Shown here: positions 1-11,826 of the stretch, in pieces
Layout of the letters: each line of letters begins with the position of its first letter
Numbering within the stretch: position 1 is the stretch's first letter
Source: Uranotaenia lowii
Lineage: Eukaryota > Arthropoda > Insecta > Diptera > Culicidae
Length of the DNA stretch: 64,000 bases
Direction: 5' to 3'
NCBI RefSeq assembly: GCF_029784155.1
Contig: NC_073692.1
Coordinates: 71,612,208-71,676,207, forward strand
Translations under genes and position numbers: made by a program
The notes under the pieces: generated by a model
The model's database searches: none
Told to the model about the DNA's origin: nothing
What the model saw: only the letters and a program-made list of their open reading frames with translations

Positions 1-591
1 TAAAACGAATATCCGTATGAATATTAGGTCGAATATTCTGTCGAAGTTTTAAGAAAAAAAAACTAAAGCGATTATTTAAATTTCCTTCTATTTCTTCCAC
101 CTTATGCCCCTCATGTGTTTAAGCCGGTTATTTTCAAACAGATGTGCAAACACTATGCCATGAACTGAGTTGATCTTCATAGATTTAGGTATTAAATATT
201 TGTTAAAAAAAAACGATTATCCTTAGACCTTTAGCATATTCATAGTACTTTGAAACATATAAAATAGGCTATTCCACTCTCTTTAATCGTAAGAGGTACG
301 TAGTGAGAGGGCCTGAAAAATAGTTTTGGATATAACTGGCAAATGGATGGATTTTTTCAACCTTCTCCATTCGAAATGCATAGAGCTTCGCCAATCACAA
401 GCCGGAGAAATGTTTACTATTGTATTGTCGTGATTTATCCGTCATGTGAGTAGTGAGGTTCCGTCAATTGAGTACGCAGCCGTGATGTTGAGGAAAAATA
501 GCTAATCCAGTCGAGCGTGACGGGCGAATTCTCCCAACTCTTCCTTTTGTAGGAATCAAAAAAAATATTTTTTCAAATGCATTCATATAAC
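1..591. other. AT-rich intergenic DNA, nothing recognised
   Basis: This stretch lies downstream of the Kazal inhibitor gene. It has no extended open frame, no clear terminal inverted repeats and no tandem array. I see nothing to annotate. Confidence 0.5.
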
Positions 592-597
592 TTTATT
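592..597 (-). terminator. Poly(A) signal of the Kazal inhibitor gene
   Basis: TTTATT on the plus strand reads AATAAA on the minus strand. It sits about 85 nt downstream of the TAA stop at 681-683, a normal distance for a short insect 3' UTR. Confidence 0.6.
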
Positions 598-680
598 AAT
601 GATCTCCAAAGATTTCAACTGATAAAAAATGACAAAAAAAACTCCGATTGAAATAGAATCGCGATGAGCCGATTGACAAC

Positions 681-1082
681 TTAGGGACATTCTCCAGCAT
701 GGGCCACAGCGACTGCTCCGAATGGTGAAGCCGAGCAGTATCGGACGCAATCGTTGGAGTAGGTAAGTCCATCAGAGCCACAAATCGGAGTGTAATCGTA
801 GGGACAGGCCGGGCAGTTGTACTCGCCGGTAGGAATAGTCTCAACAGGAGCCCCAATGCATTCTCCCGAATAGGCCACAGCTACCGATCCGAAGGGTGAA
901 GCCGAACAGAACCGGACACAATCGTTAGCGTAGGTGACACCGTCTGAACCGCAGATCGGAGTATAGTCGTACGGGCACGCTGGACAGCTCCACTCGCCAG
1001 TTGCAGAGGGACGAGTGCGCCTAGCCATTGCCAATCCCGAGATCGTGCACAGCACTGCGGTCAACAGAATGAAGGACTTCAT
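681..1082 (-). CDS. Secreted two-domain Kazal-type serine protease inhibitor
   Basis: The product is 133 residues. Residues 1-20 form a signal peptide (MKSF start, hydrophobic core, small residues before RRTRP). Two Kazal domains follow, at about 33-75 and 90-132. Each has six cysteines in the same order: C-x2-C-x7-C-x10-C-x3-C-x15-C, with the family's CGSDG..Y.NDC core. By the usual Kazal numbering P1 is the second residue after Cys2, a tyrosine here (Y38, Y95), which suggests a chymotrypsin-like target; that is inference. The domains are near-identical, so they arose by recent tandem duplication. The frame stays open upstream to 1163, but I chose the ATG at 1080-1082 because it begins the signal peptide and the upstream residues do not resemble one. 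Single exon, with a TATA-like box and an initiator upstream. Roles known for insect relatives include gut, saliva and immune protease control; the target here is unknown. Confidence 0.93.
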   Translation of the reverse strand: MKSFILLTAVLCTISGLAMARRTRPSATGEWSCPACPYDYTPICGSDGVTYANDCVRFCSASPFGSVAVAYSGECIGAPVETIPTGEYNCPACPYDYTPICGSDGLTYSNDCVRYCSASPFGAVAVAHAGECP

Positions 1083-1135
1083 TTTTGAAGAAGATGGTTG
1101 TAGGTATCTCAAACTGTGGATGCTGACACTTGGAT

Positions 1136-1172
1136 ACTGATGCTGAGTTGATACCAAAAGCAAGCTTTAATA
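1136..1172 (-). promoter_or_regulatory. Core promoter of the Kazal gene: TATA-like box plus initiator
   Basis: On the minus strand TATTAAAG (1172 down to 1165) lies about 34 nt upstream of TCAGT (1140 down to 1136), the arthropod initiator consensus. This places the start of transcription near 1138 and gives a 5' UTR of about 55 nt before the ATG. The match is by eye; the spacing is slightly longer than the commonest TATA-to-start distance. Confidence 0.5.
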
Positions 1173-1199
1173 CCATTTTCGTTGGTCAGTTAGCCGTCT

Positions 1200-3029
1200 G
1201 GTGGCCGTTGAACGATGTTTATCTCAAGATATGATGTGCAAATTTTGTTCCGTAAATGTTTATTGTTTTAAACGTATTTCGTCTGATTGGACTCAAAACT
1301 GTGTGTCAGCATTGTCGTAAAATATTTGGAGGTCGGAAAAAGGTTAACATTTGAAGATGGTAAGATGAGGTTGTGTTTTGAAAATAAACTTCGGTACTTT
1401 GTATGTTTTCGTGATTGTCTTGATATTCCTTACGGTTTTTTAACAAGAGGTTCGATGTTAAATGATAATGATTCTATTTATTCTTGTTTCTTATTCAAAT
1501 AGTCTAACTTTGTTGAAGTTGCATTCAAAATGTAAGTAAACAAACTTCGTTCCTGGTAATGACATTTTGAAGACAATTGCTCCCTTAAACAACGTCAAAA
1601 TTCGTAAAAGAAACTTATTAAAGGATTTGACATGTCACTATTGCTCGGCGACTAGGCTTAGTGACCTTAAGTAACTTTTGAAAAGCTGTGCCGCTTTTTT
1701 GGACGACACCTCACCACAGTAGCCTCAACTCTTTCGGTCAAATATTTGAGCCTGGTGGTAATCTGCTGAAAGAACAAGAAAAAAAACTTTTCCCCAAGAA
1801 AGCAACTACAACCCCGAGAAAGGTTTCCTGAGAGACAAAACTTTGCGAAAGTAATTTTTAACACTGCCCCGAGAAAAGGGAACCCAAATAGCCGGTGTAG
1901 TTCGTTGTTGTAACAAAGGACTGCGCTAATGAATAAAAGTTGGATAATCAAATTAAACGAATGAGTCTTCTCTGTTGAAGGTTCCAGCCAGCCAGTCAGC
2001 CACTCATTCTCTGGGCCGGATGTCTCAGGAGACCCCCTCCGGGGCCAGGGACAAAAATCGTCAAAAGTGTCATCGTGGTCGTTCTTGGTAGGTTTTTCGA
2101 CGTCTTTCTCGTTTGGGAATGACGATTTTTGTCGCAACCCGTAAAACTTTTGCACAAGCCCCTTTTTCTTCCCAGATACTTAGATATGGAGATGGACCGA
2201 TGATGCTGCTTGCTGATGGTTAGTTGGTTGGGTAATATAATTTAGCCACCAGCCACCAGCTGCCAGAAGCAGATCGGCTCGGGTCTTTTCCTTTTGCCGC
2301 CTATCATGCCATGTTCAGCTCACCCATCATCGGCGAACGGAGAAAAGTCCAAGAACAGTACTTGTCTATTAGCGAGATTACAAATCTAATTTGGTGGCCC
2401 TGGCAGGACGGAGGACGTGAGCTGGAAGCTAAATAGCAGAGCCAATTGAGACGACGAAGGACGGCAAAGTTTGATGAATAAATTATCGCTCATTTTATTG
2501 ACGCGGACTTTGCGTAGGAGCACAATATTATTTTTTTGACAAAACTTAACTACCTTCTTAGCAAAAATCTATCTCATGGATCTCATGTAGCCTTATTCCA
2601 AGAAGGGATTCGATATACGCCTGCAAATTCTTGAAAAATCTCCGTGTAATCCATTCGAGAGTTTCAAATGAAGCAAATCATATCGAATCCCATGTTATTA
2701 GGAATTGAGATAGGTTGTCTACACGCTGTATGTCTTCGGAACTGCTTTAAAACTATTGTTCAACAGTTGAACACTATCTGAGAATGAGATGGGAGTCCCG
2801 GTTTTATTTTATAGTCCCTGAAGTCCATCTGAAAAAAAAAAAAAAAAAAAATATTCGCTTGTGTGTCTCAAGACTTTACTCATAGACGAATACCCTCTTG
2901 TCACCGTGACCTCTCCATTAGAATCTCAAGATTCATATCCAGATCGTTAACCTTACTACTTGGTTGAGTAAGACTCTTGGTTTGAAGGCCTAACATGCCA
3001 ATAAGGTGTCTTAGTAAGCATGAAAAGGA
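1200..3029. other. Intergenic DNA with a moderately GC-rich, non-coding island
   Basis: No gene is recognised. From about 1670 to 2480 base composition rises and contains short pyrimidine- and CAG/CCAGC-rich runs, unlike the AT-rich flanks. An open frame of 162 codons on the minus strand (1667-2155) has no recognisable domain and low-complexity composition. Such islands in insect intergenic DNA can be regulatory; here that is only a guess. A poly(A) run lies at about 2831-2850. Confidence 0.3.
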
Positions 3030-3512
3030 CTACCCTAAAATATCCACAGCGCTTGAACAGCCAGGGTATTCGGTCAACAGCGGAATTTGGCACCAAGCGC
3101 TGCTAGCAGCAATAAGCTTACCGAAGGCTTCCAAAAAGCACTTATGACGATAGAAGGGAAACTGAACTGTGTACAGGTCAAAGCCCTCAATTGAATGCAT
3201 CCTAACTTGGATTCGAGAGCCCAGACCCATCACTACGTCGAAGTCTAAGTCTAAGAAGGCTAAGTAGGAATAACTTGAACTTCCATGAATCCGTAAGGTA
3301 GGCCTGAACTGAACAATCTACAGGCACGAGTGTAGATTGCTGTGAACGGAATAACGATCTTCCATCATACACTGGCCTTTCTCGAGCTTGCTGCGATCAG
3401 CCAAAAAATATAATATCCCTGCCATAAAGGCGATTTTAGCCCTATTAACCCTTTCCGTCATCTGACTGGCATTGACCTCGTACAACATCAAGTCTAAAGG
3501 CACGAAAAAAAA
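3030..3512. other. Unrecognised moderately GC-rich segment next to the minisatellite
   Basis: Two short minus-strand open frames (3030-3233 and 3318-3503, 67 and 61 codons) lie here, separated by stops. Neither carries a motif I recognise. Composition resembles former coding sequence, so it may be a decayed transposon fragment, but I cannot name a family. Confidence 0.25.
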
Positions 3513-4263
3513 AGACCGAGAGTCTTTATAAGGCCGAAGGTCTATGTACGGCCGAGGATCTTTTTAACGTTGAAGGCCTTTGTGAGGCCGAGAGTCGTAA
3601 GGTAGTAAATCCAAGGTCGTAAAGCCGAGGGTCGTTATGAGGCCGAGGGTCGTTGTGAGGCTGAGGGTCGTTGTGAGGCCGAGGGTCGTTGTGAGGCTGA
3701 GGGTCGTTGTAAGGCCGAAGGGTTTTTATATGCCGATGGTCTTTGTATGGCCAAGGCTCTTTGTAAGGCCGAGGGTTTTTTAATGCTGAAAGTCTTTTTA
3801 ACGCCAAGGTTCTTTTTAAGGCCGAGGGTTTTGCAAAGCCGAGGGTTTTTGCAAAGCCGAGGGTTTTGCAAATCCAAAGGTCTTTTCAAAGCCGAGAGTC
3901 TTTGTAAGGCCGAAGGTCTTTGTAAGGCCGAAGGTCTTTGTAAGGCCGAAGGTCTTTGTAAGGCCGAAGGTCTTTGTAAGGCCGAGAGTTGTAAGATCGA
4001 GAGCTGTAAAACCGAGAGTTGTAAGGCCAAGGGTCTTTGTAAGGCAGAAGGTGTTTGTATGGCTGAAGGTCTTTGTGAGGCTGAAGGTCGTAAGATCGAG
4101 AGTTGAAAGACCGAGAGTTGTAAGGCCAAGGGTCTTTGTAAGGCAGATGGTGTTTGTAAGACTGGAGGTCTTTGTGAGGCTGAAGTTCTTAAGGCCGTGG
4201 GTCCTAAGGCTGAGGATGTTTGTAAGGCCGAGGTTCTTTGTAAGGCCGAGAGTCTGCAAGCAG
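3513..4263. repeat. Degenerate 18-bp minisatellite, block 1
   Basis: Tandem copies of an 18-bp unit of the form GGTCTTTGTAAGGCCGAG, with many substitutions and indels and some shortened 15-bp units (GGTCGTAAGGCCGAG, lacking TTT). It is GC-richer than its surroundings. The unit is a multiple of three with few stops, so long open frames appear on both strands; these are not genes. The motif is the same as in block 2, so the two blocks are one array split by 4264-4830 or two products of one expansion. Confidence 0.92.
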
Positions 4264-4830
4264 AGGTGTGTAAACTAGCTTCGGAAAAAATCATTCGGCT
4301 GATTTCTTCCGAGTTTAACTTGTTGTGTGCAGATTGATTTTATCTTCGTTCCAATCATTACGTGATTGCACACAAAACGAAGAGTACAGTTCTGCATTGA
4401 TGTTTTCCATGCCTCGCAGGAATAAAATCACACCAACAAAACAACAGAACGAAGCTTACCGTACACGAATGCACACGAGCGATCGTTGCCCAACGGGCCG
4501 AGTTAACATTCCTCGCACCCTTCTCTCGCTCGTTTTCCGTTCCCTTGTATCTATCACTTTTAGCCACGCCCCCATGCGTTGTCCGATTGATGTGTTCGGC
4601 TGCCGATCGAAAACGATTTGAATTTTGAATTCGCAGAACTGTACGTTCGCTTCGCTGATGTTTCCCCCGATTGCTGTTCACTCCTGCCAAGTTTACCCGA
4701 AGCTTACTTCCTGATGCTTTCCGAGTTGAACTATCGATAGCATCATTGCAGTTTGAGTTTAACGGAATAAAATCTTTCTGCAAAGAAGGGCAAAGTGCGA
4801 GTATGTAGACTCGCGATTTTAACATCTCTG
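4264..4830. other. Non-repetitive 567-bp segment inside the minisatellite
   Basis: This segment interrupts the array and has none of its motif. It has CpG-containing, promoter-like composition (a GCCACGCCCCC box near 4563, CTCTCGCTCG near 4523) and no domain-bearing frame. It could be an inserted retroelement end or the original sequence around which the array grew. No flanking target duplication was found. Confidence 0.4.
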
Positions 4831-5873
4831 TCTGCAAGGCCAAGGGTCTTTGCAAAGCCGAGGGTCTTTGCATAGCCGAGGGTCTTTGCAAAGCCGAGGG
4901 TCTTTGCAAAGCCGAGGGTCTTTGCAAAGCCGAGGGTCTTTGCAAAGCCGAGGGTCTTTGCAAAGCCGAGGGTCTTTGCAAAGCCGAGGGTCTATGCAAA
5001 GCCGAGGGTCTTTTTAACGCCGAGGGTCTTTATAAGGCAGATAGTCTTTTATAACGCCGAGGGTCTCTATGCGAGAGTCTGCAAAGCCGAGGGTCTTGCA
5101 AAGCAGAGGGTCTTGCAAAGCCGAGGGTCTTGCAAAGCCGAGGGTCTTGCAAAGCCGAGGGTCTTGCAAAGCTGAGGGTCTCGCAAAGCCAAGGGTCTTG
5201 CAAAGCCTTCTTTGTAAGGGCCGAGAGTCTTTGTATCTTTGTATGGCCGAGGGTCTTTGTAAAGCCGAGGGTCTATGTAAGGCCGAGGGTCTTTTTAACG
5301 CTGAGAGTCTTTGTGAGGCTGAGGGTCGTAAGACCGTAAGGTTGAGGGTCGAAAGGCCGAGTCTCGTAAGGCCGAGGTTCGTAAGGCCGAGGCTCGTAAG
5401 GCTGAGGGTCATAAAGCCGAGGGTCGTAAGACTGAGGGTCGTAAGGCCGAGGGTCAAAAGGCCTAGGATATGTGTAAAGCCGAGGGTCTTTGTAAGGCCG
5501 AGGGACTTTGTAAGGCCGAGGGTCTTTGTAAGGCTAAAGGTCTTTGTAAGGCCAAGGGTCGTTGTAAGGCCAAGGGTCTTTGTAAGACCGAGGCTAGTTG
5601 TAAGGCCAAAGGTCGTTGTGAGGCCGAAGGTCTGTGTATGGCTGAGGTCTTTGTAAAGTCAAAAGTCTTTGTAAGGCTGCGAGTCTTTGTAATGTAAAGA
5701 GTCTTTTTTAAGCCCGAAGGTCTTTGTAAGGCTGAGGGTCCTTGTAAGGCTGAGGGTCTTTGTAAGGCCGAGGATTATTGTATGGTGGAGAGTCTCTGTA
5801 AGGCTCAGCGTCTTTGTGAGGCCGAGGGTCTTGTATGGCCGAGGTAAGGCTGAAGCTTGTAAGGTCAAGAGTT
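4831..5873. repeat. Degenerate 15/18-bp minisatellite, block 2 flank
   Basis: Mixed 18-bp (GGTCTTTGTAAGGCCGAG), 18-bp TTTGCAAAG variants and 15-bp units. A run near 4848-5010 is dominated by the variant GGTCTTTGCAAAGCCGAG, and one near 5085-5205 by the 15-bp variant GGTCTTGCAAAGCCGAG minus indels. Local runs of one variant show that small segments were amplified separately. Confidence 0.9.
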
Positions 5874-6699
5874 GTAAGGCCGAGGGTCGTAAGGACGAGG
5901 GTCGTAAGGACGAGGGTCGTAAGGACGAGGGTCGTAAGGACGAGGGTCGTAAGGGCGAGGGTCGTAAGGGCGAGGGTCGTAAGGTCAAGAGTCGTAAGGG
6001 CGAGGGTCATAAGGGCGAGGGTCGTAAGGCCGAGGGTCGTAAGGCCGAGGGTCGTAAGGCCGAGGGTCGTAAGGCCGAGGGTCGTAAGGCCGAGGGTCGT
6101 AAGGCCGAGGGTCGTAAGGCCGAGGGTCGTAAGGCCGAGGGTCGTAAGGCCGAGGGTCGTAAGGCCGAGGGTCGTAAGGCCGAGGGTCGTAAGGCCGAGG
6201 GTCGTAAGGCCGAGGGTCGTAAGGCCGAGGGTCGTAAGGCCGAGGGTCGTAAGGCCGAGGGTCGTAAGGCCGAGGGTCGTAAGGCCGAGGGTCGTAAGGC
6301 CGAGGGTCGTAAGGCCAAGGGTCGTAAGGCCGAGGGTCGTAAGGCCGAGGGTCGTAAGGCCGAGGGTCGTAAGGCCGAGGGTCGTAAGGCCGAGGGTCGT
6401 AAGGCCGAGGGTCGTAAGGCCGAGGGTCGTAAGGCCGAGGGTCGTAAGGCCGAGGGTCGTAAGGCCGAGGGTCGTAAGGCCGAGGGTCGTAAGGCCGAGG
6501 GTCGTAAGGCCGAGGGTCGTAAGGCCGAGGGTCGTAAGGCCGAGGGTCGTAAGGCCGAGGGTCGTAAGGCCGAGGGTCGTAAGGCCGAGGGTCGTAAGGC
6601 CGAGGGTCGTAAGGCCGAGGGTCGTAAGGCCGAGGGTCGTAAGGCCGAGGGTCGTAAGGCCGAGGGTCGTAAGGCCGAGGGTCGTAAGGCCGAGGGTCA
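5874..6699. repeat. Near-perfect 15-bp minisatellite core, about 55 units
   Basis: Unit AAGGCCGAGGGTCGT repeated head to tail. The first part (5874-6025) contains variants with GGACGAG or GGGCGAG; from about 6026 to 6698 some 45 units are almost identical, the clearest exception being one GGCCAAGG near 6314. The array ends abruptly at GGTCATGATTCATAAT. The sharp rise in homogeneity indicates that this is the youngest part. Five of six frames are open because the unit is five codons long; the apparent 240-330 residue proteins (repeats of RKAEG, RPRVV, LGLTT, DPRPY, LRPSA) lack any non-repeat domain. Confidence 0.96.
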
Positions 6700-8661
6700 T
6701 GATTCATAATCAGTTCAACAATGGTAGGCTTTGAGATCTTTAAAAAACATAATCAAAATAAATAGTAAATAGTGTTACAACCTTCAGAAAAAAAAAATGA
6801 TAATGATATTGGATCCAAAACAAGTCTCATTTTTTTTTTGTTTTTCTTATCCTTGATTTATAATTATAGATATTTCTTATTGTTCCAGATAGATTTCAAT
6901 TATTTTCAAAGGATATTTTCTTAAATTTATTCTTCAAACTTTCTCCACACAGTTATTTAATAAATTTGCAACTTGAAGCTGTATTCAAAACTGTAAAAAA
7001 GTTCCATTATCGCCAAATTCACAGAGTAATAGTTCCTGAGGACAATTTTTTACGACAATCCAACACGCTCTCTCTCGCTCTTCCACTTGCCTCGAAGAAA
7101 TTTCTAGATAGGAAGCGACAAAAAATATGCTCCCATTTCGATAAAGCTACACTTTTATTATAAAAATAAACTTTCTTTTGTGCTGCGAAGCAGCTGAACT
7201 AACTCCATAAAATGGCTCCCAACCCGAACATAAATTTATCTATGCCGGATTGGCCGAAAACGTGGACGACCGTGTAACATCCGAGGACACTTGCAGCCAG
7301 CAACTACAGGGTACATATAGATTGTGGCCTTTGACTGCGCTGCCAACCGGAGACTAAAAGCAATGGCAGAGAGTTAGCAGCAGCAGCAAAAAATGGAATC
7401 AAATTTGCATAAAATCATACCCACTCATCCGATTTTTTCCAATTGCAAAGCTTGGTCAAGCAAAAGAACTTGGCCGAAAAAAAATGTAGACCCGTCTGTG
7501 ACCAGGCTAGGGCTAAGAATAGAGAGGGTCAAACGGACTCATTGAGCCGGAAATCTGGTGCAAATCAAAATGGTTCTCGTTTTTTTTTATGAGTTCAACC
7601 GCCGGTGCCGATTCTTAGGGCACACGTTTTACGGGATTCCAATGAAGATTCCAAAAAAAGTGAACTGAAGGATGAAAAAAAACTTGACAAATGGATGTGG
7701 TATCCCGGTAACGGGGTCGGGAAATGGAAAACGTAGAAATAACGGTGGTATTAAGTTGGAAATATTAGCTCATGGATCGATGCTTGAACATTTTTTCAAT
7801 CCAGCTGCATTATATTGGATAGTTTATGAAAAAGATAGAACAGTTCTTGGAACTGTTATTTCAGAATATGTTTTGCCTTTAGAAATTGTTATATCGCTTT
7901 CCACTTTCTTTAAACATTCATAGCAACAACAGTTTCATTCACAAATAGCTTTCCCTATCTAAACCACTTACGTTTTTTCCCCAAAAGTTTCCCTTATGTT
8001 AAAAAAAACTGCTTCAAAAGTTTTTCATATAGATTAGCTTCAGAATAGTTGTTTTTGACACATTTATTGATGTTTCGTTCTAAAGCCACGAGACGAAAGT
8101 GATCGAATACAGACAAGAATGAAGCAACTCGTCCGTCGATGCAAAGATCTCATGAATAACCTAATGCAACTTTCAGAAATCTCCCCCCGAATGGAATGCA
8201 AATCCGTGTTCGATACACTTCGTTTGATTTTGTATGCAAAAGTTGAACGCGCGTCTTTCTCACATAGCATGGCATCGAAAGTATGACGGCTTTATTGAAA
8301 TGCGAAAAGCTCTTATTTGCTGCTCCCGGCCACAGAATGGAAACGGTTCGCATTCTAAAGCTCGGACGAGCTAGTTGGAGGAAGCAGGGTAAGTGATCTG
8401 ATATTAACACTGTTGTTTCTGTAAGCCTTGGAAATAAAGATCATAGCTATCTTCGATGACAAAACTTTGAATTCTATGGTGTAAGAAGTCAGCAATGTTT
8501 TAAAAACAGCGTATAAGAAAACCAATGACGTCAACCAAGTTTGTAGATAATGCCATTCGAGAAAATTGAAGGAAAACTTTAGGCATCTGTTCACACAGAA
8601 TTACTCGACCTTAGTGTACAATGTTAGGAAGCTTTCTTGAAAACTGATTAACTATCTAACC
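6700..8661. other. Intergenic DNA, no gene recognised
   Basis: AT-rich DNA with two higher-GC patches (about 7190-7640 and 8080-8400). The first contains CAGCAGCAGCAG and TCTCTCTCGCTC runs. The longest open frames are under 90 codons and show no domain. Regulatory function is possible but not shown by the sequence. Confidence 0.35.
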
Positions 8662-9689
8662 TTATAATCAAGGTTGCCGAAAAAAATTCTGTGTTTTGAC
8701 TAAAAAAAATTCTAACTTTCTGTGATTTTTCCGAAAAATTCTGTGACGATTTTCTGTGAAGATTTTTCCATTAATTTCATTGAAAGGTTGTGTCAAATTT
8801 TGACTTTTTAACATTTTACTTAAGAAAAATCAATCAACATTACCAATTTTTTCATATTTCTCCTATTCAAAGATAATTATCCAAAATTTATATTGATACT
8901 AGCTGACCCGGTAAACTTCGTTTTACCTTCTAAAGTATAAATCGTAATAAATGTTTAATTTCATCTATACGTCCTTAACTGCACCGTGCTCGCGAATAGA
9001 TTCTTATGGAAATCGTAACAAATAAAGTTGAATTTGTATTGGGACCACCTTCCATAAAAAGTGAGATCCTTGAAACTATTATACAAACCATCTCTGACCC
9101 AAAAAACCCTCGGATACCAAATTTCACTTCATTCCGTCCAACCATTCATACGTGATGTTGTTACAAAGAAAACGCCTCCACGCCACGCCGCCATCCTGAC
9201 CCGGTGTGCTTTGCTACACCTTCCATAAATTTTTGAAACTTGTGGTACCTTGTTATTTTATTTGTTATTTATTTGCACCAAAGTTTAAGTTCAATTTCAA
9301 AATCATTAAAAAATTTTTTTCAAAATGAATTATCAACTTTTTTTAATTTGAAATCTTAATTTTTTTTTTAAATCCGTGTTTAAATCCTTTTTATGACTCT
9401 GGATTTCTTTGCTTCATAAGTTTATAACTAATGCCAAAATATATTTTTAAATAAATATGAAACTATCACAAACTATCATATAAACATTTTTAGTAACAAA
9501 ATAACATTTATTTTACCTATTCGTACTCGAATTATCATACAAATTACCCCCATTCCTTTTTCCCTAATTGAAGGAAAGTGGGTCTCATAACATCAGAAAA
9601 ACACTTGATTGTTCCCATGTCATACTTGGTTCTATTTGTTAGATAAGTTTTTGGTTTATGCAAAACAATCATAGAGCTTCCGTCTTCCC

Positions 9690-10615
9690 TAACTGTACTC
9701 GCCAAAAATTGTAAAGGAGCCCCCTCCCCCCTCCCCCCCTTCTCCTTCATGTCACCCCATTGGAAGGAGGCAGAAGTACCAAATATTCACAGAAACCTTC
9801 CCTGTGCTCAAATACCCTCTCAAGCCAAATCTCGTTCCATATGCTTAATAGGTTCCCGAGGGATATAAAAATTATATGGTAGGACCCTCCTGCCTAAGAT
9901 TTTATGACTTGAAGGACGAAGGGTTCTCAAAATATCATAGGAACATTCATCGTAATCAAATACCTTCCCACGCCAAATTGGGTGCCATTTGCTTGATTAT
10001 TTATCCAGTTATGCTGAAAATTGTTAAGGAGCACCCTCCCCACTTTCTATATCCTCACTGGAAGGAGGGAGGGGTACCAATTATTCATAGAACAATTTAT
10101 CGTACCCATATACCCTTCCTTGCCAAATTTGGTTTCATTTGCTGGAATAGTTTTCAAGCTATGCAATAAAAAAGTGGTTAAAGGCCCCTCCCCCTTCTTT
10201 TTGTATCTCCAATGGAAGGAGGGAGAAGCTTTAAATAATCATAGAACCATTTTTCGTATTCCACTACCCTCCCATGCCAAATTTTGTTCCATTAGCTTGA
10301 TTTGCTCTCCAGTTATGTAAAAAAATGTAAGGTAGACCCCCTCCCCCCTTCCTATCACTCCACTGAGAGGAGGGAGGGGTACCTAATATTCAAAGAAATA
10401 TTCCTCGTTCCCAAATACCACCCCATGCCAAATTTGGTACCATTTGCTTGATGGGTTTTCGAGTTATGCAAAAAATTGTCTTTTGTTTGGGAGGCCCCTC
10501 CCCCCCTTCATGAGAGAGGGAGGGGTCTCAAACCATAATAGGAACCTTCCCCTACCTCCAATACCCCCACTTGCCAAGTTTCACGCAAATCGGTTCAGTA
10601 GTTTCCGAGTCTATA
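9690..10615. repeat. Six degenerate copies of a ~150-bp tandem repeat
   Basis: GGAAGGAGG-type anchors recur near 9760, 9910, 10062, 10214, 10368 and 10520. Each copy also has a CCCCTCCCCCC run, a phrase like CCATGCCAAATTTGGT, and an end like TTATGCAAAAAATTGT. Copies diverge by many substitutions, so this is an old tandem array inside the larger unit. Open frames of about 100 codons on the plus strand are accidental. Confidence 0.75.
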
Positions 10616-10619
10616 GGGA

Positions 10620-11364
<745 letters not shown>

Positions 11365-11639
11365 AATTCATTTTTATATATATAGATAAATAATTAAATT
11401 GTGAAAAAACGTCCAAAATTTTAAAATTCTATTAATATTTCAAAAATTGTGTGTTCTGTGACACAGATTCTGTGATGAAATTTGGCTCGAAATTCTGTGA
11501 AATTATAGATTTTTCTGTGATTTCGGCAACCTTATAATGGGTGTTCCACAAAGGACTCGGATCTGTCCGCTTAAAGGCCATGTGGAAGGAGGAGTTAAAG
11601 ATGAAGCTGACGACAGTTGTATTTGCAAACGATATAGTT

Positions 11640-11826
11640 CTCGTAGAGAATTGAATCCAACTGTGTAAGTTGAAATTTCAGGGACTAGATAAGATGAAAA
11701 TTGATGTTAAAAAACATGCGAAAAAAAATTCGCCTTATCTCCCGGTAGGACTTGAACCCACATCTTGCGCCTCTATTTACACCGTATCTGTCGATACCTT
11801 CATTGACTTACTTCTAACTAAGTATA
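11640..11826 (-). repeat. tRNA-derived SINE fragment (box B), cut by a MITE
   Basis: On the minus strand GGTTCAAGTCC (11758 down to 11748) matches an RNA polymerase III box B, within a GTGGGTTCAAGTCCTACCGG context typical of a tRNA T arm. No box A is visible nearby. The upstream half of the SINE may continue beyond the MITE at 12804 onward, where AATTACACCGTGTATGTC echoes TACACCGTATCTGTC on this side. Confidence 0.45.

Noticed and set aside
1667..2155. 162-codon minus-strand frame
   Set aside because: Low-complexity composition, no domain, no splice or promoter context, and the ends do not resemble a gene.
5708..6734. Open frames of 240-330 codons (RKAEG, RPRVV, LGLTT and similar repeats) on both strands
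   Set aside because: They arise because the satellite unit is 15 bp with no stop in five frames. They have no signal peptide, no unique domain and no gene-like flanks, and all frames are equally open.
7040..8400. Three similar-looking pieces (around 4440, 7080 and 8190) as copies of one retroelement
   Set aside because: The shared words (CTCTCGCTC, GAACACGGATTTGCAT-like) are too short and not collinear enough to support a family by eye.
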